60,091 bases of DNA, from the NCBI GenBank assembly GCA_903896015.1, contig CAITWF010000018.1:1-60091 (forward strand), in the 5' to 3' direction. Positions 1 to 8,680 of this stretch are shown here, piece after piece; position 1 is the first letter of the stretch, and each line of letters begins with the position of its first letter. Below the pieces are notes generated by a model. The model saw only the letters and a list, made by a program, of their open reading frames with translations. It was not told the DNA's origin and made no database searches. The DNA is from an uncultured Opitutia bacterium. GTDB lineage: Bacteria; Verrucomicrobiota; Verrucomicrobiia; Opitutales; Opitutaceae. Made by a program: the position numbers and the translations under genes.

Positions 1-67
1 CCGCTACCTCAACATGGACCTCCTGCGCGAACACCTCAAACGCTCCCCGCAACCCAAGGCCGCCTAA
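1..67 (+). CDS. 3' end of an unidentified gene (partial)
   Basis: An open frame enters from the left edge (first complete codon at base 2) and stops at TAA 65-67, giving only the last 21 residues. These are basic and polar and end in KAA. The fragment is too short to assign. Hairpins just downstream (73-91 and 119-141) and the repeat-rich, gene-free stretch that follows would fit the end of a mobile element, but that is inference only. Confidence 0.4.
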   Translation, partial: RYLNMDLLREHLKRSPQPKAA

Positions 68-510
68 CCGGCGGGAGGCTGACCGCCTCCCTGCCACCCT
101 CCACTCAATCCATGAAAGGGAGGTGGCTACGCCCCCTCCCATAAACCCTCCCCATAAATCTTTTTAACTCACCAAACCATCGTACCACCAATCCACTTTT
201 GCTGAACTTGACGGACACAACTGGTCAGATTGGAAGGAGGCTCGGTAGGCCCCGTGCGTCAAAAATTACGCTTTGTTTTCAAAATTACGCTCTGTTCTGG
301 GAGGTGTCTAAAATAACGCTTTGTTTTGAGCCCCCCCCGGTCGGGGTTCAGCCAGGTAAGCAGCATGGTCCGAATCCCGACGGGCCCACTCTTTCTGCAA
401 CCCTTGACCCTTACTTGTCGACTCGGCGACAGTGGTCGATGACCCTCATGCTCACTTGGGAGAGAAACTTTCATTCTCATAGTGATAAAGCATGCTGGGC
501 ATACCAAAAA
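68..510. other. Non-coding stretch with hairpins and direct repeats
   Basis: No convincing gene is visible in these 440 bases. Frames on both strands are short and low in complexity. The stretch holds two G/C-rich inverted repeats (about 73-91 and 119-141), three copies of an A/T-rich 18-19-base repeat (262-327), and an imperfect C-run/G-run inverted repeat near 331-350. It resembles a decayed mobile-element end or a repeat-bearing spacer. The argG terminator follows at 511. Confidence 0.5.
262..327 (+). repeat. Three direct repeats of an 18-19-base A/T-rich unit
   Basis: The unit AAAATTACGCTTTGTTTT occurs at 262-280, again with a few changes at 281-299, and a third time at 310-327 after a 10-base spacer. 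The first two copies abut exactly. The unit is much richer in A/T than its surroundings. It could be a protein-binding iteron, a transposon end or a remnant of either. Three copies without regular spacers do not make a CRISPR. Confidence 0.7.
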
Positions 511-532
511 GGCCCGATCTGGGGATCGGGCC
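511..532 (-). terminator. Rho-independent terminator of argG
   Basis: A perfect 9-base-pair hairpin has arms GGCCCGATC (511-519) and GATCGGGCC (524-532) with a 4-base loop. Read on the minus strand it is followed by a run of five T (506-510 complement). It lies 24 bases beyond the argG stop, as expected for an intrinsic terminator. Confidence 0.85.
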
Positions 533-555
533 GAAGTCGAAGCACTGTGGCGGGC

Positions 556-1782
556 TCAGATTTTCGGGCCGCCTTGCGCTAGGTTCCGCGCGCGGAGGCG
601 CAGGCCGTTCAGACGGATGAATCCGGTGGCGTCAGTCTGGTTATACCAGCTCTTCACGCCCTCCATCGACGCGATGTTCATGTCGTAGAGCGAGTATTTC
701 GACTTCCGGCCGCAGGTGATGATATTGCCCTTGTAGAGCTTGAGCCGGACGGTGCCGGTCACATATTTCTGGCTCTCATCGATCAGCGCTTGCAGCGCCT
801 CGCGCTCGGGCGCGAACCAGAACCCGTAGTAAACCAGCTCCGCGTATTTCGGCACGAGCGAGTCGCGCAGGTGCATCACTTCGCGATCCATCGTGAGCGA
901 CTCCACCTGACGGTGACCCTGCATCAGGATCGTGCCGCCGGGCGTTTCGTAGACACCGCGCGACTTCATGCCGACAAAACGATTCTCCACGAGATCGACG
1001 CGGCCAATACCGTGCTTGCCGCCGAGTTTGTTCAGCGTCTTCAGCACGCCAGCAGGCGAGAGCTTTTTCCCGTTCACGGCCACACAGTTGCCCTTCTCAA
1101 ACTCGAGCTCGACATATTCCGCCTTGTTCGGCGCATCCTCGGGCGAGACGGAGAGCTTAAACATTCCCTTGTTCTCCTTCGTCGTTGGATCGAACCAGGG
1201 ATCCTCAAGGATGCCGGCTTCATAGGAAATATGCAGAAGGTTTCGATCCATCGAGTAGGGCTTCTTGAGCGACGCTTCGACGGGAATCTTGTGCTTCGCG
1301 CAGTAGGCGATCATCTCGGCGCGGCCGGGAAATTCATCGCGGAATTTCTCAATCTTCCACGGGGCGAGAATTTCCAGGCGCGGATTGAGCGCCATGTAAG
1401 TCAACTCGAAGCGGCACTGGTCGTTGCCCTTGCCGGTGGCACCGTGCGCGACCGTGTCGGCCTTTTCTTTCTTCGCGATCTCGACCTGCGCCTTGGCGAT
1501 GAGCGGACGTGCGATCGACGTGCCGAGGTAATACTGGCTCTCGTAGATCGCGTTGGCGCGGATCATCGGGTAGATGAAATCGCTCGCGAACTCCTCCACG
1601 AGATCGAGCGTGTAGTGTTTCGATGCGCCCGTCGCGCGCGCCTTCTGCGGCAGGCCGTGCAATTCTTCCTCTTGGCCGATGTCAGCGGCGAACGTGACAA
1701 TTTCCGCGTCGTAGGTTTCGCGGAGCCATTTGACGATGACGGACGTGTCGAGTCCGCCGGAGTAGGCGAGGACAATTTTCAT
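556..1782 (-). CDS. argG: Argininosuccinate synthase
   Basis: The 408-residue protein, normal for the family, joins citrulline and aspartate using ATP to make argininosuccinate, the penultimate step of arginine synthesis in the cytoplasm. The N-terminus carries the P-loop-like pyrophosphatase motif AYSGGLDTS, and the ATGKGNDQ stretch of the family follows around residue 115. The ATG at 1782 starts directly at [10 protein letters not shown], so the start is secure although no Shine-Dalgarno sequence precedes it. It is the first of six arg genes in the window. argH was not found here. Confidence 0.97.
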   Translation of the reverse strand: MKIVLAYSGGLDTSVIVKWLRETYDAEIVTFAADIGQEEELHGLPQKARATGASKHYTLDLVEEFASDFIYPMIRANAIYESQYYLGTSIARPLIAKAQVEIAKKEKADTVAHGATGKGNDQCRFELTYMALNPRLEILAPWKIEKFRDEFPGRAEMIAYCAKHKIPVEASLKKPYSMDRNLLHISYEAGILEDPWFDPTTKENKGMFKLSVSPEDAPNKAEYVELEFEKGNCVAVNGKKLSPAGVLKTLNKLGGKHGIGRVDLVENRFVGMKSRGVYETPGGTILMQGHRQVESLTMDREVMHLRDSLVPKYAELVYYGFWFAPEREALQALIDESQKYVTGTVRLKLYKGNIITCGRKSKYSLYDMNIASMEGVKSWYNQTDATGFIRLNGLRLRARNLAQGGPKI

Positions 1783-1931
1783 AACGAGTGATCAGTGGAA
1801 AACATCAGGCCCCGCCGCGCAAAGGAAAAAGCGCCCTGCCCCTCGCACAGCGCGATTGCGCTCCTCGCGTTCACTGTGCTGCCGCCGGAGCGCGGACGTG
1901 CGGAATTCACGACGCGTTTACCGGCGGGAAA

Positions 1932-1960
1932 TTGAAGTCAGCCGGGCGCCCTGTATTACT
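1932..1960 (+). promoter_or_regulatory. Candidate sigma-70 promoter for the pseudopilin gene
   Basis: TTGAAG (1932-1937), a 16-base spacer and TATTACT (1954-1960) resemble -35 and -10 boxes. The start codon is 56 bases further on. The 16-base spacing recurs in other candidate promoters in this window. This is a pattern match only. Confidence 0.4.
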
Positions 1961-2015
1961 CAGACCGTCAGGGTTTGATTATCATTCATCATTCATCCCA
2001 TGCCTGCATCCTGCC

Positions 2016-2498
2016 ATGAAAACCTCCACTCCTCGACCGCCACCGCGCCGCCGCGCGGCGTTTACCCTCGTTGAAATCATGATTGTCGTGCTCATCATCG
2101 GCCTGCTGGCCGCGATGGCGCTCCCCGCGTTCCAACGCGTTCAGGCCAGCTCCCAAAACAGCCGCTTCATCTCCGATCTGCGCACGTTTGCGCAAGGCTA
2201 TGAAACGTATTGCACCAAGAATGGCGGCTGGCCGCCAAACGCCGGCACCGGAGTCGTGCCCTCCGGCATGTCAGGCGAAATCAAAGACTCCGCGTGGACC
2301 GTCGCGAAAAACTCAGTCGGCGGCCGGTGGAACTGGGATTTTAACAACAACGGCATCACTGCCTCGATCTCCTGCGTCAACGTCACCGTTTCAGACGCTC
2401 AGATGGCCGCGATAGACGCCAAGATCGACGACGGCGATCTCACGACCGGAAACTTTCAAAAGGTTAACGGCCGATTCATGTATATCCTCGAGCACTGA
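2016..2498 (+). CDS. Type II secretion/type IV pilin-like pseudopilin
   Basis: The 160-residue protein begins with a basic leader (MKTSTPRPPPRRRAA) followed by FTLVEIMIVVLIIGLLAA, the prepilin cleavage/methylation signature with the conserved Glu at +5 and a hydrophobic helix. The residue before the cleavage site is Ala rather than the usual Gly. The rest looks like a small globular pseudopilin head (WNWDFNNNG) with no recognised subtype. An in-frame extension upstream exists, but the ATG at 2016 places the leader correctly. It stands alone between argG and argF, pointing opposite to both, so it is not part of a secretion operon here. Confidence 0.85.
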   Translation: MKTSTPRPPPRRRAAFTLVEIMIVVLIIGLLAAMALPAFQRVQASSQNSRFISDLRTFAQGYETYCTKNGGWPPNAGTGVVPSGMSGEIKDSAWTVAKNSVGGRWNWDFNNNGITASISCVNVTVSDAQMAAIDAKIDDGDLTTGNFQKVNGRFMYILEH

Positions 2499-2538
2499 GA
2501 CGCCCACGGAAAACAGCCCGAGCGCGCGTCGGGGCGGC

Positions 2539-3486
2539 TCAACGCCGCACTGCTTGCGCCAGCGTCGCGAGAATCGCCTTCTGCATGTGGAGGCGATTCT
2601 CCGCCTGGTCGAAAATGATCGACCGCGGATTGTCCAAGACGTCCTGCGTAACTTCCTGCCCGGCGTGCGCCGGCAAGCAGTGCATAAAGTAGGCGTCAGG
2701 CTTCGCCGCGGCGAACAGCTCCGGCGTCACCGCAAACGGCGACATCACGCGGATGCGCTCCGCGGTCTCCTCTTCCTTGCCCATGCTCACCCACACATCG
2801 GTGTAAACGACATCGGCATCCTTCACCGCCGCATAAGCGTCAGTCGTAAATTCGTAGGCACCGCCGTAGCCTTCGCGCGCGAGCAGCGCATCGAACTCCG
2901 GCGCGGCGTCGAAACCTGGCGGACCCGCGAGCGCGATCTTCATGCCAAAGAGATTCGCGCCCAAAATCCATGAATTCGCGACATTGCAGCCGCGATCGCC
3001 CACGAAGGCGATCTTCCGGCCGCGGAGTGAATGCACCATGTCGCCGCCGTTGTTTCCCGACCAGCGCTCCGCGAGCGTGAACATGTCCGCAAAAATCTGG
3101 CACGGATGCAGCAGATCTGTGAGGGCGTTGATCACCGGCACGCTGCCCAACGCCGCGAGCTGCTCCACCTCCGCATGATCGTAAGTCCGCACGATCAGCC
3201 CGTGAATGAAGCGGGACAGCACCCGCGCCGTGTCGGCGATCGTTTCACCACGGCCAAGTTGGATGTCGTTTTTGTTGAGGAAAAGCGGATTGCCGCCGAG
3301 TTCATGGATGCCGACCTCGAACGACACGCGTGTGCGCGTCGAAGATTTAGAAAAAATCATCGCCCACGTCTGGCCGGCCAGCGGCTGCGCGTGGCTGCCG
3401 CGCTTCGCCTTGAACTCGCGCGCGAGCTCAAACAGCGCCGGCAATTCGGACGCAGTGAAGTCGGTCTCCTTGAGGAAATGCTTCAT
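2539..3486 (-). CDS. argF: Ornithine carbamoyltransferase
   Basis: This 315-residue enzyme transfers a carbamoyl group to ornithine, giving citrulline. Visible signatures are the carbamoyl-phosphate motif SKSSTRTR (about residues 47-54), LLHPCQIFAD and the ornithine-loop motif HCLPA. Length and motifs are canonical. It lies 60 bases downstream of argD in the same direction, so argB-argD-argF is probably one transcript. The leader before ATG 3486 has no purine-rich ribosome site. Confidence 0.97.
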   Translation of the reverse strand: MKHFLKETDFTASELPALFELAREFKAKRGSHAQPLAGQTWAMIFSKSSTRTRVSFEVGIHELGGNPLFLNKNDIQLGRGETIADTARVLSRFIHGLIVRTYDHAEVEQLAALGSVPVINALTDLLHPCQIFADMFTLAERWSGNNGGDMVHSLRGRKIAFVGDRGCNVANSWILGANLFGMKIALAGPPGFDAAPEFDALLAREGYGGAYEFTTDAYAAVKDADVVYTDVWVSMGKEEETAERIRVMSPFAVTPELFAAAKPDAYFMHCLPAHAGQEVTQDVLDNPRSIIFDQAENRLHMQKAILATLAQAVRR

Positions 3487-3546
3487 GAAAACGGGTAGGT
3501 ATGAGCGACGCGGAGCCGCTCGCCGAGTGAAAAATCGTCGCGGTGC

Positions 3547-4773
3547 TTAGCTCTTAGCCACCAGCGCCGACAGGAAGATATCGACTGATTGGGCCAGTTC
3601 TGCCGCCGTCGCCACCAACGGCGGCAGAAACCGGATGACATTGTTACCCGAGCTCACGACCAGCAAACCGCGCTCGCGCAGCGCCACGACCCACGGGCCG
3701 ATATCGCCGGTCATCTGCACGCCAACAAGGAAGCCTTTGCCGCGGACGTCTGCAATGTGCTGCGGAAAATCTTTCAGCAACTGACGCAGCGCTTCATGCC
3801 ACAGGACACTCGCCTTCGTGACATGCGCCAGCAACCCCTCCCGCTCGATCACATCAAGCGTGGCGAGCCCTGCCGCGCAGGCGAGCGGCGTGCCGCCAAA
3901 CGTCGTGCCGTGATTGCCCGGCTGAAAAAGATCAGCCGCCTTCTGGCCCGCCCAGACCGCGCCGATCGGCATGCCGCCGCCGAGCCCCTTCGCCATGGCG
4001 ATCACGTCGGGCCGCACGCCGGCGTGCTCAAACGCATAAAACTTTCCCGTGCGCGCAATGCCGCACTGCACTTCGTCGAGCATGAGCAGCAGGTTCTTCT
4101 CGTCGCAAAGTTTCCGCAGTCCACGCAAAAAATCCGGCGTGCACGGATTGATGCCGGCCTCACCCTGGATTGATTCGACGAGGATGGCCGCCGTCGAATC
4201 GTCCACGAGCGCCGCAAACGACTCCACGTTGTTCAGTTCGCCAACCAAGAAGCCGGGCACGAGAGGACGAAAGCCTTTCTGGATCTTTTCCTGCGGCGTC
4301 GCGCTCATGCCGCCGAACATCCGGCCGTGAAACGCGTTCTTCGCGACGATCACTTTGTAGCACTTGCCCTCCTCGCCTCCGGCTTTACGCACGCCGTGCA
4401 AGCGCGCGAGCTTGATCATCGCCTCATCGGCTTCGGCGCCGCTGTTGCAGAAAAACACCCGACCTGGTCCCGCGTAGCCGACGATCCGCTTGGCCAGTTC
4501 TCCTTGATTGGGATTCCGGAAAAGATTGCTGACGTGGATGAGTTCGCCCGCTTGCCGCTGCACCGTCGCCACCCAATGCGGATGGCAGTGCCCGAGCGCG
4601 CTGACGGCGATGCCGGAGGTAAAATCGAGATAAACATTACCGGCATCATCCCACACCTGCGTGCCGCGGCCACGCACCAGCGTCATCGGCGCGCGCGCAT
4701 AATTTTTCATCACATGCGCGTCGTAAAGCTCGGCGGTGCTGGTGCGGACAATGGACGGTTCGGTCATAAGCAT
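3547..4773 (-). CDS. argD: Acetylornithine aminotransferase
   Basis: A class-III PLP aminotransferase of 408 residues that converts N-acetylglutamate semialdehyde to N-acetylornithine. Signatures are FFCNSGAEA, the LDEVQCGIARTGK segment with the cofactor Asp, and AKGLGGGMPIGA with the PLP lysine. An upstream in-frame ATG (4896) would add about 41 residues of poor quality and overlap argB, so the start is set at 4773 (MLMTEPS). A second ATG at 4767 is also possible. A weak AAAAGG lies before this start. Confidence 0.95.
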   Translation of the reverse strand: MLMTEPSIVRTSTAELYDAHVMKNYARAPMTLVRGRGTQVWDDAGNVYLDFTSGIAVSALGHCHPHWVATVQRQAGELIHVSNLFRNPNQGELAKRIVGYAGPGRVFFCNSGAEADEAMIKLARLHGVRKAGGEEGKCYKVIVAKNAFHGRMFGGMSATPQEKIQKGFRPLVPGFLVGELNNVESFAALVDDSTAAILVESIQGEAGINPCTPDFLRGLRKLCDEKNLLLMLDEVQCGIARTGKFYAFEHAGVRPDVIAMAKGLGGGMPIGAVWAGQKAADLFQPGNHGTTFGGTPLACAAGLATLDVIEREGLLAHVTKASVLWHEALRQLLKDFPQHIADVRGKGFLVGVQMTGDIGPWVVALRERGLLVVSSGNNVIRFLPPLVATAAELAQSVDIFLSALVAKS

Positions 4774-4846
4774 GAGCCTTTTCTCAAGGCGTACCGGCGA
4801 AAGCGAAAGATTAAGTGCGACGCGGAAGATTACAGGTGATGACGCG

Positions 4847-5728
4847 TCATCCCTGCACAATTTCAGTGCCGATCCCCTTGTCGGTGAAAATCTCAAGCAG
4901 CAGCGAATGCGGCAACCGGCCGTCGATGAAATGTACTCGCTGCACGCCTTCCTGCAGGGCCCGCACCGCGCTCGCGACTTTTGGCCGCATGCCCTTGTCG
5001 ATCACGCCCTTCCTTTTGAGGTCATCGACCTGCGAGGTCTTCAGTGTGGAAATCAGCGAATCCGGATTCTTCGGATCGGAGAGCAAACCGGGCACATCGC
5101 TCATGTAGACGAGCCGCCGCGCTCGTAACGCACTCGCCACGCGACCGGCCGCCACGTCGGCGTTGATGTTGTAGGGCTTGTTGTCGAGGCCCTCGGCCAC
5201 CGGCGAAATCACCGGGATGAAACCTTCCGCAATTTCCTTTTTGATCAGCTTCACCTTCACCTCGGTCACATCGCCCACGAAACCAAGATCGACCGGGTTG
5301 CCGTCGTCATCCACCAGAAGTTTTTCGCAGACGAGCACCGAGTCGCCCGGCATGCCCTGCGGCTTGCCCTTCGCGGTCGCGATCGCGGCGCAGACATCCT
5401 TGTTCACGATTTCGTCGAGCGTCTTCTTCACAACCGCGATCGTGGCCTCGTCAGTGACACGCAGGCCGTTCACAAAATTCGCCTTCAGGCCCGACTCCGC
5501 CATCGCCTTCGTGATCGCCTTGCCGCCGCCGTGCACCACGACGACGTTGATCCCGCACGCCGCGAGAAACGCGATGTCGAACGCCACCCGCGTCCGCCCC
5601 GCCGGATCCGGATCATCCATGAAGCTCCCGCCGTATTTCACGACGAAGATCGAACCACGAAAATCCTGAATGTAGGGCAGTGCCTCCAGCAGCACCTTCG
5701 CCTTCGCGGTGATTTCGGCGACGTTCAT
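4847..5728 (-). CDS. argB: Acetylglutamate kinase
   Basis: The 293-residue amino-acid kinase phosphorylates N-acetylglutamate, the committed and usually feedback-controlled step. It shows [11 protein letters not shown] near the N-terminus, [10 protein letters not shown] (about residue 62 on) and [12 protein letters not shown] near the nucleotide site. It is the first gene of the argB-argD-argF run. The long N-terminal helix ([17 protein letters not shown]) is of the kind found in arginine-inhibited hexameric forms, so feedback control is likely but not shown. Confidence 0.96.
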   Translation of the reverse strand: MNVAEITAKAKVLLEALPYIQDFRGSIFVVKYGGSFMDDPDPAGRTRVAFDIAFLAACGINVVVVHGGGKAITKAMAESGLKANFVNGLRVTDEATIAVVKKTLDEIVNKDVCAAIATAKGKPQGMPGDSVLVCEKLLVDDDGNPVDLGFVGDVTEVKVKLIKKEIAEGFIPVISPVAEGLDNKPYNINADVAAGRVASALRARRLVYMSDVPGLLSDPKNPDSLISTLKTSQVDDLKRKGVIDKGMRPKVASAVRALQEGVQRVHFIDGRLPHSLLLEIFTDKGIGTEIVQG

Positions 5729-5866
5729 CGCAAGGAGAGCGCGCGGCTCGCGGCCGCGTGGTGGGAGGGGGGACGAAAATCAGCGATCACGTTTTATATC
5801 GGGAAGCTTGAATAAGCCACGCGCGCCGCGCATTTCCACAAAAATTTTCAGCCAACCCCCGCCTTG

Positions 5867-5942
5867 TCATTCTGAGCGCAGCAAAGAATCCACTTTCACG
5901 ATCTACTTCACGCACGAGTTCTCCGCTGCGCTCGGAATGACA
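5867..5942. repeat. REP-like inverted repeat, copy 1
   Basis: The segment opens with GTCATTCTGAGCGCAGCAAA and closes with GCTGCGCTCGGAATGACAG, forming a long imperfect inverted repeat between the divergent argB and argJ genes. The same terminal sequence returns at 8577-8672. Such elements are usually non-autonomous and multicopy. It lies on the upstream side of both genes, so it could affect their promoters. Confidence 0.75.
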
Positions 5943-5991
5943 GTAAGAAAAATCTTCTTCACTCCGCGCCGCAGCCTGCCACTTCTCACGC

Positions 5992-7311
5992 GTGCCCAGC
6001 ACGAATCTCACGTTTCAAAATCGTAACGAACACCGCGCGTGGCTCGCGTCGCAGGCCGCGTTGCCGATCGGTTTTAAGGTGGGCACCACGCGCTTCGACT
6101 TCGTGCCGCGCGAGGCCCCGAAGCCCGCGAAGATGACGCTCACGCTCATCGCCCTCGATCGCGCGACGCCGCACTTCGCGGCGATGTTCACGAAAAATGC
6201 GTTTCCCGGTGCGCCGATCATCGTTGGCCGCAAGCGGCTCAAGGAGCCCACGCTCGGCGCGATTCTCGTGAATAACAAAATCTCGAACGTCTGCGCACCC
6301 GGCGGGGTCGAGGCCAGCGAGCACGTGTGCGCCGAGACTGCCAAGCTCCTCAATCTTTCCGCGACGCAAGTGCTGCCGAGCTCAACCGGCGTGATTGGCT
6401 GGGGCCTGCCGGTCGAGGCGATGGTCGCGGCCCTTCCGCAAGCGGTCAGCGCGCTCGCCGCCGGATCGATCTTACCGGCGGCCGAGGGCATCGTGACGAC
6501 GGATCTTTATCCGAAAATCCGCCGCGCCGATTTGCCGGGTGGCGGCAGCATCGTCGGTATCGCGAAAGGCGCCGGCATGATCGAGCCGAACCTTGCGACC
6601 ATGCTCGTCTACATCCTCACCGATTTCGCGGTGCCGCGCGCCGAGTTGCGCGTGATGCTCGCCCGCGCGGTCGACGCGAGCTTCAATACGATCAGTATAG
6701 ACAGCGATACGAGCACATCCGACACCGTCGCGATCGTTTCGTCGGGCCGCGTGCCGTGCACCGACTTTGGCGCGTTCGAGCGCGGACTTCATCAAGTCTG
6801 CCGCGATCTCGCGGAAGATGTCGTGCGCAATGGCGAAGGCGTGCGCCACGTCATCCGCGCGACCGTGAGCAAAGCCGCCAGCCCAGCCCTCGCCCGCGCG
6901 CTCGGCAAAGCGATCGTCAACGCGCCGCTCTTCAAGTGCGCCGTCGCCGGTAATGATCCCAACGTCGGCCGCCTCGTCCAAGCGATCGGCAAATACGTCG
7001 GCGCGCACGCGCACGGCACCGATCTCTCGAAGTTGAGCGCCAAAATGGGCGGCGTGGAAATTTTCGCGAACGGCGTGTTCCAACTGAACCCGGAAAAGGA
7101 AATCGCTCTCGTGAAGCACCTCAAAGACGCCGAACTTTACGAGAGTGCGCCTGCGAAAGACGGCGTGTTCTCCGCCCCGATCGATTTTCCGCGCCACGAA
7201 CGCTGTGTCGAACTCGCGATCGAAGTCGGCAACGGCGCGGCGTCCGCCACCGTGCTCGGCGGCGATCTCACGCACGAATACGTGAGTGAGAACGCGGATT
7301 ACCGGAGCTGA
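5992..7311 (+). CDS. argJ: Glutamate N-acetyltransferase (ornithine acetyltransferase)
   Basis: ArgJ moves the acetyl group from N-acetylornithine back to glutamate, recycling acetyl in arginine synthesis. At 439 residues it is slightly longer than typical. The self-cleavage site is clear: KGAGMIEPNLATM, with Thr203 as nucleophile of the mature beta chain. The start is GTG 5992, and the protein begins with the alignable NRNEHRAWLASQAALPIGF. The N-terminal region is divergent from common ArgJ (no standard AAGVAAGIK stretch). Whether it also uses acetyl-CoA cannot be read from sequence. It is the only arg gene here on the plus strand. Confidence 0.95.
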   Translation: MPSTNLTFQNRNEHRAWLASQAALPIGFKVGTTRFDFVPREAPKPAKMTLTLIALDRATPHFAAMFTKNAFPGAPIIVGRKRLKEPTLGAILVNNKISNVCAPGGVEASEHVCAETAKLLNLSATQVLPSSTGVIGWGLPVEAMVAALPQAVSALAAGSILPAAEGIVTTDLYPKIRRADLPGGGSIVGIAKGAGMIEPNLATMLVYILTDFAVPRAELRVMLARAVDASFNTISIDSDTSTSDTVAIVSSGRVPCTDFGAFERGLHQVCRDLAEDVVRNGEGVRHVIRATVSKAASPALARALGKAIVNAPLFKCAVAGNDPNVGRLVQAIGKYVGAHAHGTDLSKLSAKMGGVEIFANGVFQLNPEKEIALVKHLKDAELYESAPAKDGVFSAPIDFPRHERCVELAIEVGNGAASATVLGGDLTHEYVSENADYRS

Positions 7312-7397
7312 GGCCGCTGGAGGGCGTATGTCTTTCCGACGCCGACCAGAGGCAAACGCACAACGGCGTCAGCAAGACTGACGCTCTATGCCAGGCA

Positions 7398-8537
7398 TCA
7401 CTGATTCACATGCACGACCGTCGCGGGCGGGAAGCCGTTGAAGTAGGTCGCGCTGGCGTGGCTGTAGGCGCCGATGTTTACTGAGTAAACGAGATCGCCT
7501 CGTTCCATGTCGGGGAGATTTTCCGCCATCGAGACGACGTCGAGTGCGTCGCAGGTCGGGCCGAACACCGAGCAGATCGTTGTCGGGCCTTTCTTGAACG
7601 CCTTCACCGGGTATTTGCAGTGATCGAAGATCACGCCGGAGTAAGTGTGGTAGACGCCGTCGTTGATGTAGTAGCTCGTCTTGCCGTCGCGCACGGCCTT
7701 GCCAATCACAGACGCAACTGACGTGCCGCACACCGCCGCGAGGAAGCGGCCAGGCTCCGCGAGGATCTGGATGTCCTTAGGAAAAAGCCGCTCGAGTTCG
7801 TTGTTGATGACCTTCGCGAGCACCGGGAACGGTTTCACCGAGTCGTCATACGGCGCGGGGAAACCGCCGCCGATGTCGAGTAGGTTCATCTTCGTGTAGC
7901 CGCGATCCCGGGCTTCCTTGAAGATGTTGGCCGAGAGGTTCAGCGCCTGGACGTAGTTGTCGAAGTTCGTCGTCTGGCTGCCGACGTGGAAGCTGATGCC
8001 TTCGACGGTCAGGCCTACTTTGTCCGCGGCAAGAATCAGATCGACGGCTTCGCCCGGATTCGCGCCAAACTTCGAGGAGAGCTCCACCATCGCACCAGTG
8101 TTCGGCACCTTGAGGCGAAGCACGAGTCCGGCGTTCGGCGCGTGCTTCTTGATTTTGTAGATCTCCTCGAGGTTATCGAAGGTGACGAGCGGCTTGTATT
8201 TGTTCAGCTCCTCAAGCGTGTCCGTCGGCTTCGTGGGATTCGCGTAGATGATCTTGTCCCAGATCCAGTCCTGCCGCTGCTTCGGGGGCATCGACTTGAT
8301 GTTCTCGTAGACGATCTTGAATTCGGGCATCGACGCGACGTCGAAGCTCGCGCCTTCCTTGAAGAGGGTGCGGACGATCTCTGCATCGGGGTTCGCCTTG
8401 ACCGCGTAGTAAGCTTGGACGCGCGGCAGATGTTTGCGGAAAAGCCGGTAAGCTTTCCGCAAGGCATCGTGATCAATCACGAAGAGCGGCGTGCCGTGTT
8501 TTTTCGCGAGCGACTGGAGCTTGGATTGCGAGATCAT
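7398..8537 (-). CDS. Ornithine decarboxylase, alanine-racemase-fold (group IV)
   Basis: The 379-residue PLP enzyme has the fold of eukaryote-like ornithine and diaminopimelate decarboxylases. It shows the PLP lysine in YAVKANP (Lys47), the phosphate-binding LLDIGGGFP, EPGRFLAA, and the active-site Cys-Asp in FGPTCDALD, which favours ornithine or lysine over diaminopimelate. Its neighbour upstream is homospermidine synthase, which consumes putrescine, so ornithine to putrescine is the likely reaction. A lysine or mixed specificity remains possible. No Shine-Dalgarno precedes ATG 8537. Confidence 0.88.
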   Translation of the reverse strand: MISQSKLQSLAKKHGTPLFVIDHDALRKAYRLFRKHLPRVQAYYAVKANPDAEIVRTLFKEGASFDVASMPEFKIVYENIKSMPPKQRQDWIWDKIIYANPTKPTDTLEELNKYKPLVTFDNLEEIYKIKKHAPNAGLVLRLKVPNTGAMVELSSKFGANPGEAVDLILAADKVGLTVEGISFHVGSQTTNFDNYVQALNLSANIFKEARDRGYTKMNLLDIGGGFPAPYDDSVKPFPVLAKVINNELERLFPKDIQILAEPGRFLAAVCGTSVASVIGKAVRDGKTSYYINDGVYHTYSGVIFDHCKYPVKAFKKGPTTICSVFGPTCDALDVVSMAENLPDMERGDLVYSVNIGAYSHASATYFNGFPPATVVHVNQ

Positions 8538-8576
8538 GGCGTGAGAATCACCGACGGGCGTTTAACAAAACCGTTT

Positions 8577-8672
8577 GTCATTCTGAGGAGTGCGAAGCAC
8601 CGAGTGGAACTTCGCCGATCTCCTACGCGAGAAATGTGGCGGTGGATTCTTTGCTTCGCTCAGAATGACAGA
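8577..8672. repeat. REP-like inverted repeat, copy 2
   Basis: The segment opens with GTCATTCTGAGGAGTGCGAA and closes with TTCGCTCAGAATGACAG, with GGATTCTTTG inside. The ends match those of copy 1 at 5867-5942. It fills most of the gap between the homospermidine synthase and decarboxylase genes, which share a strand, so it would be transcribed in the middle of their message if the two are co-transcribed. Confidence 0.75.
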
Positions 8673-8680
8673 AAACTCGA

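Noticed and set aside
262-327. The triple repeat as a CRISPR array
   Set aside because: Units abut or have a 10-base gap and there are no spacers of even length, nor cas genes.
340-410. A GGTCCGAATCC stretch resembling a tRNA T-loop
   Set aside because: No matching T-stem, anticodon arm or acceptor stem can be built around it.
199-688. Short plus-strand frames in the region before and across the argG end
   Set aside because: They run through the triple repeat, the argG terminator and argG itself and have no sensible start or domain.
7366-7384. Seven-base-pair hairpin beyond argJ as an intrinsic terminator
   Set aside because: There is no T tract on either side; it may still be a weak stem.
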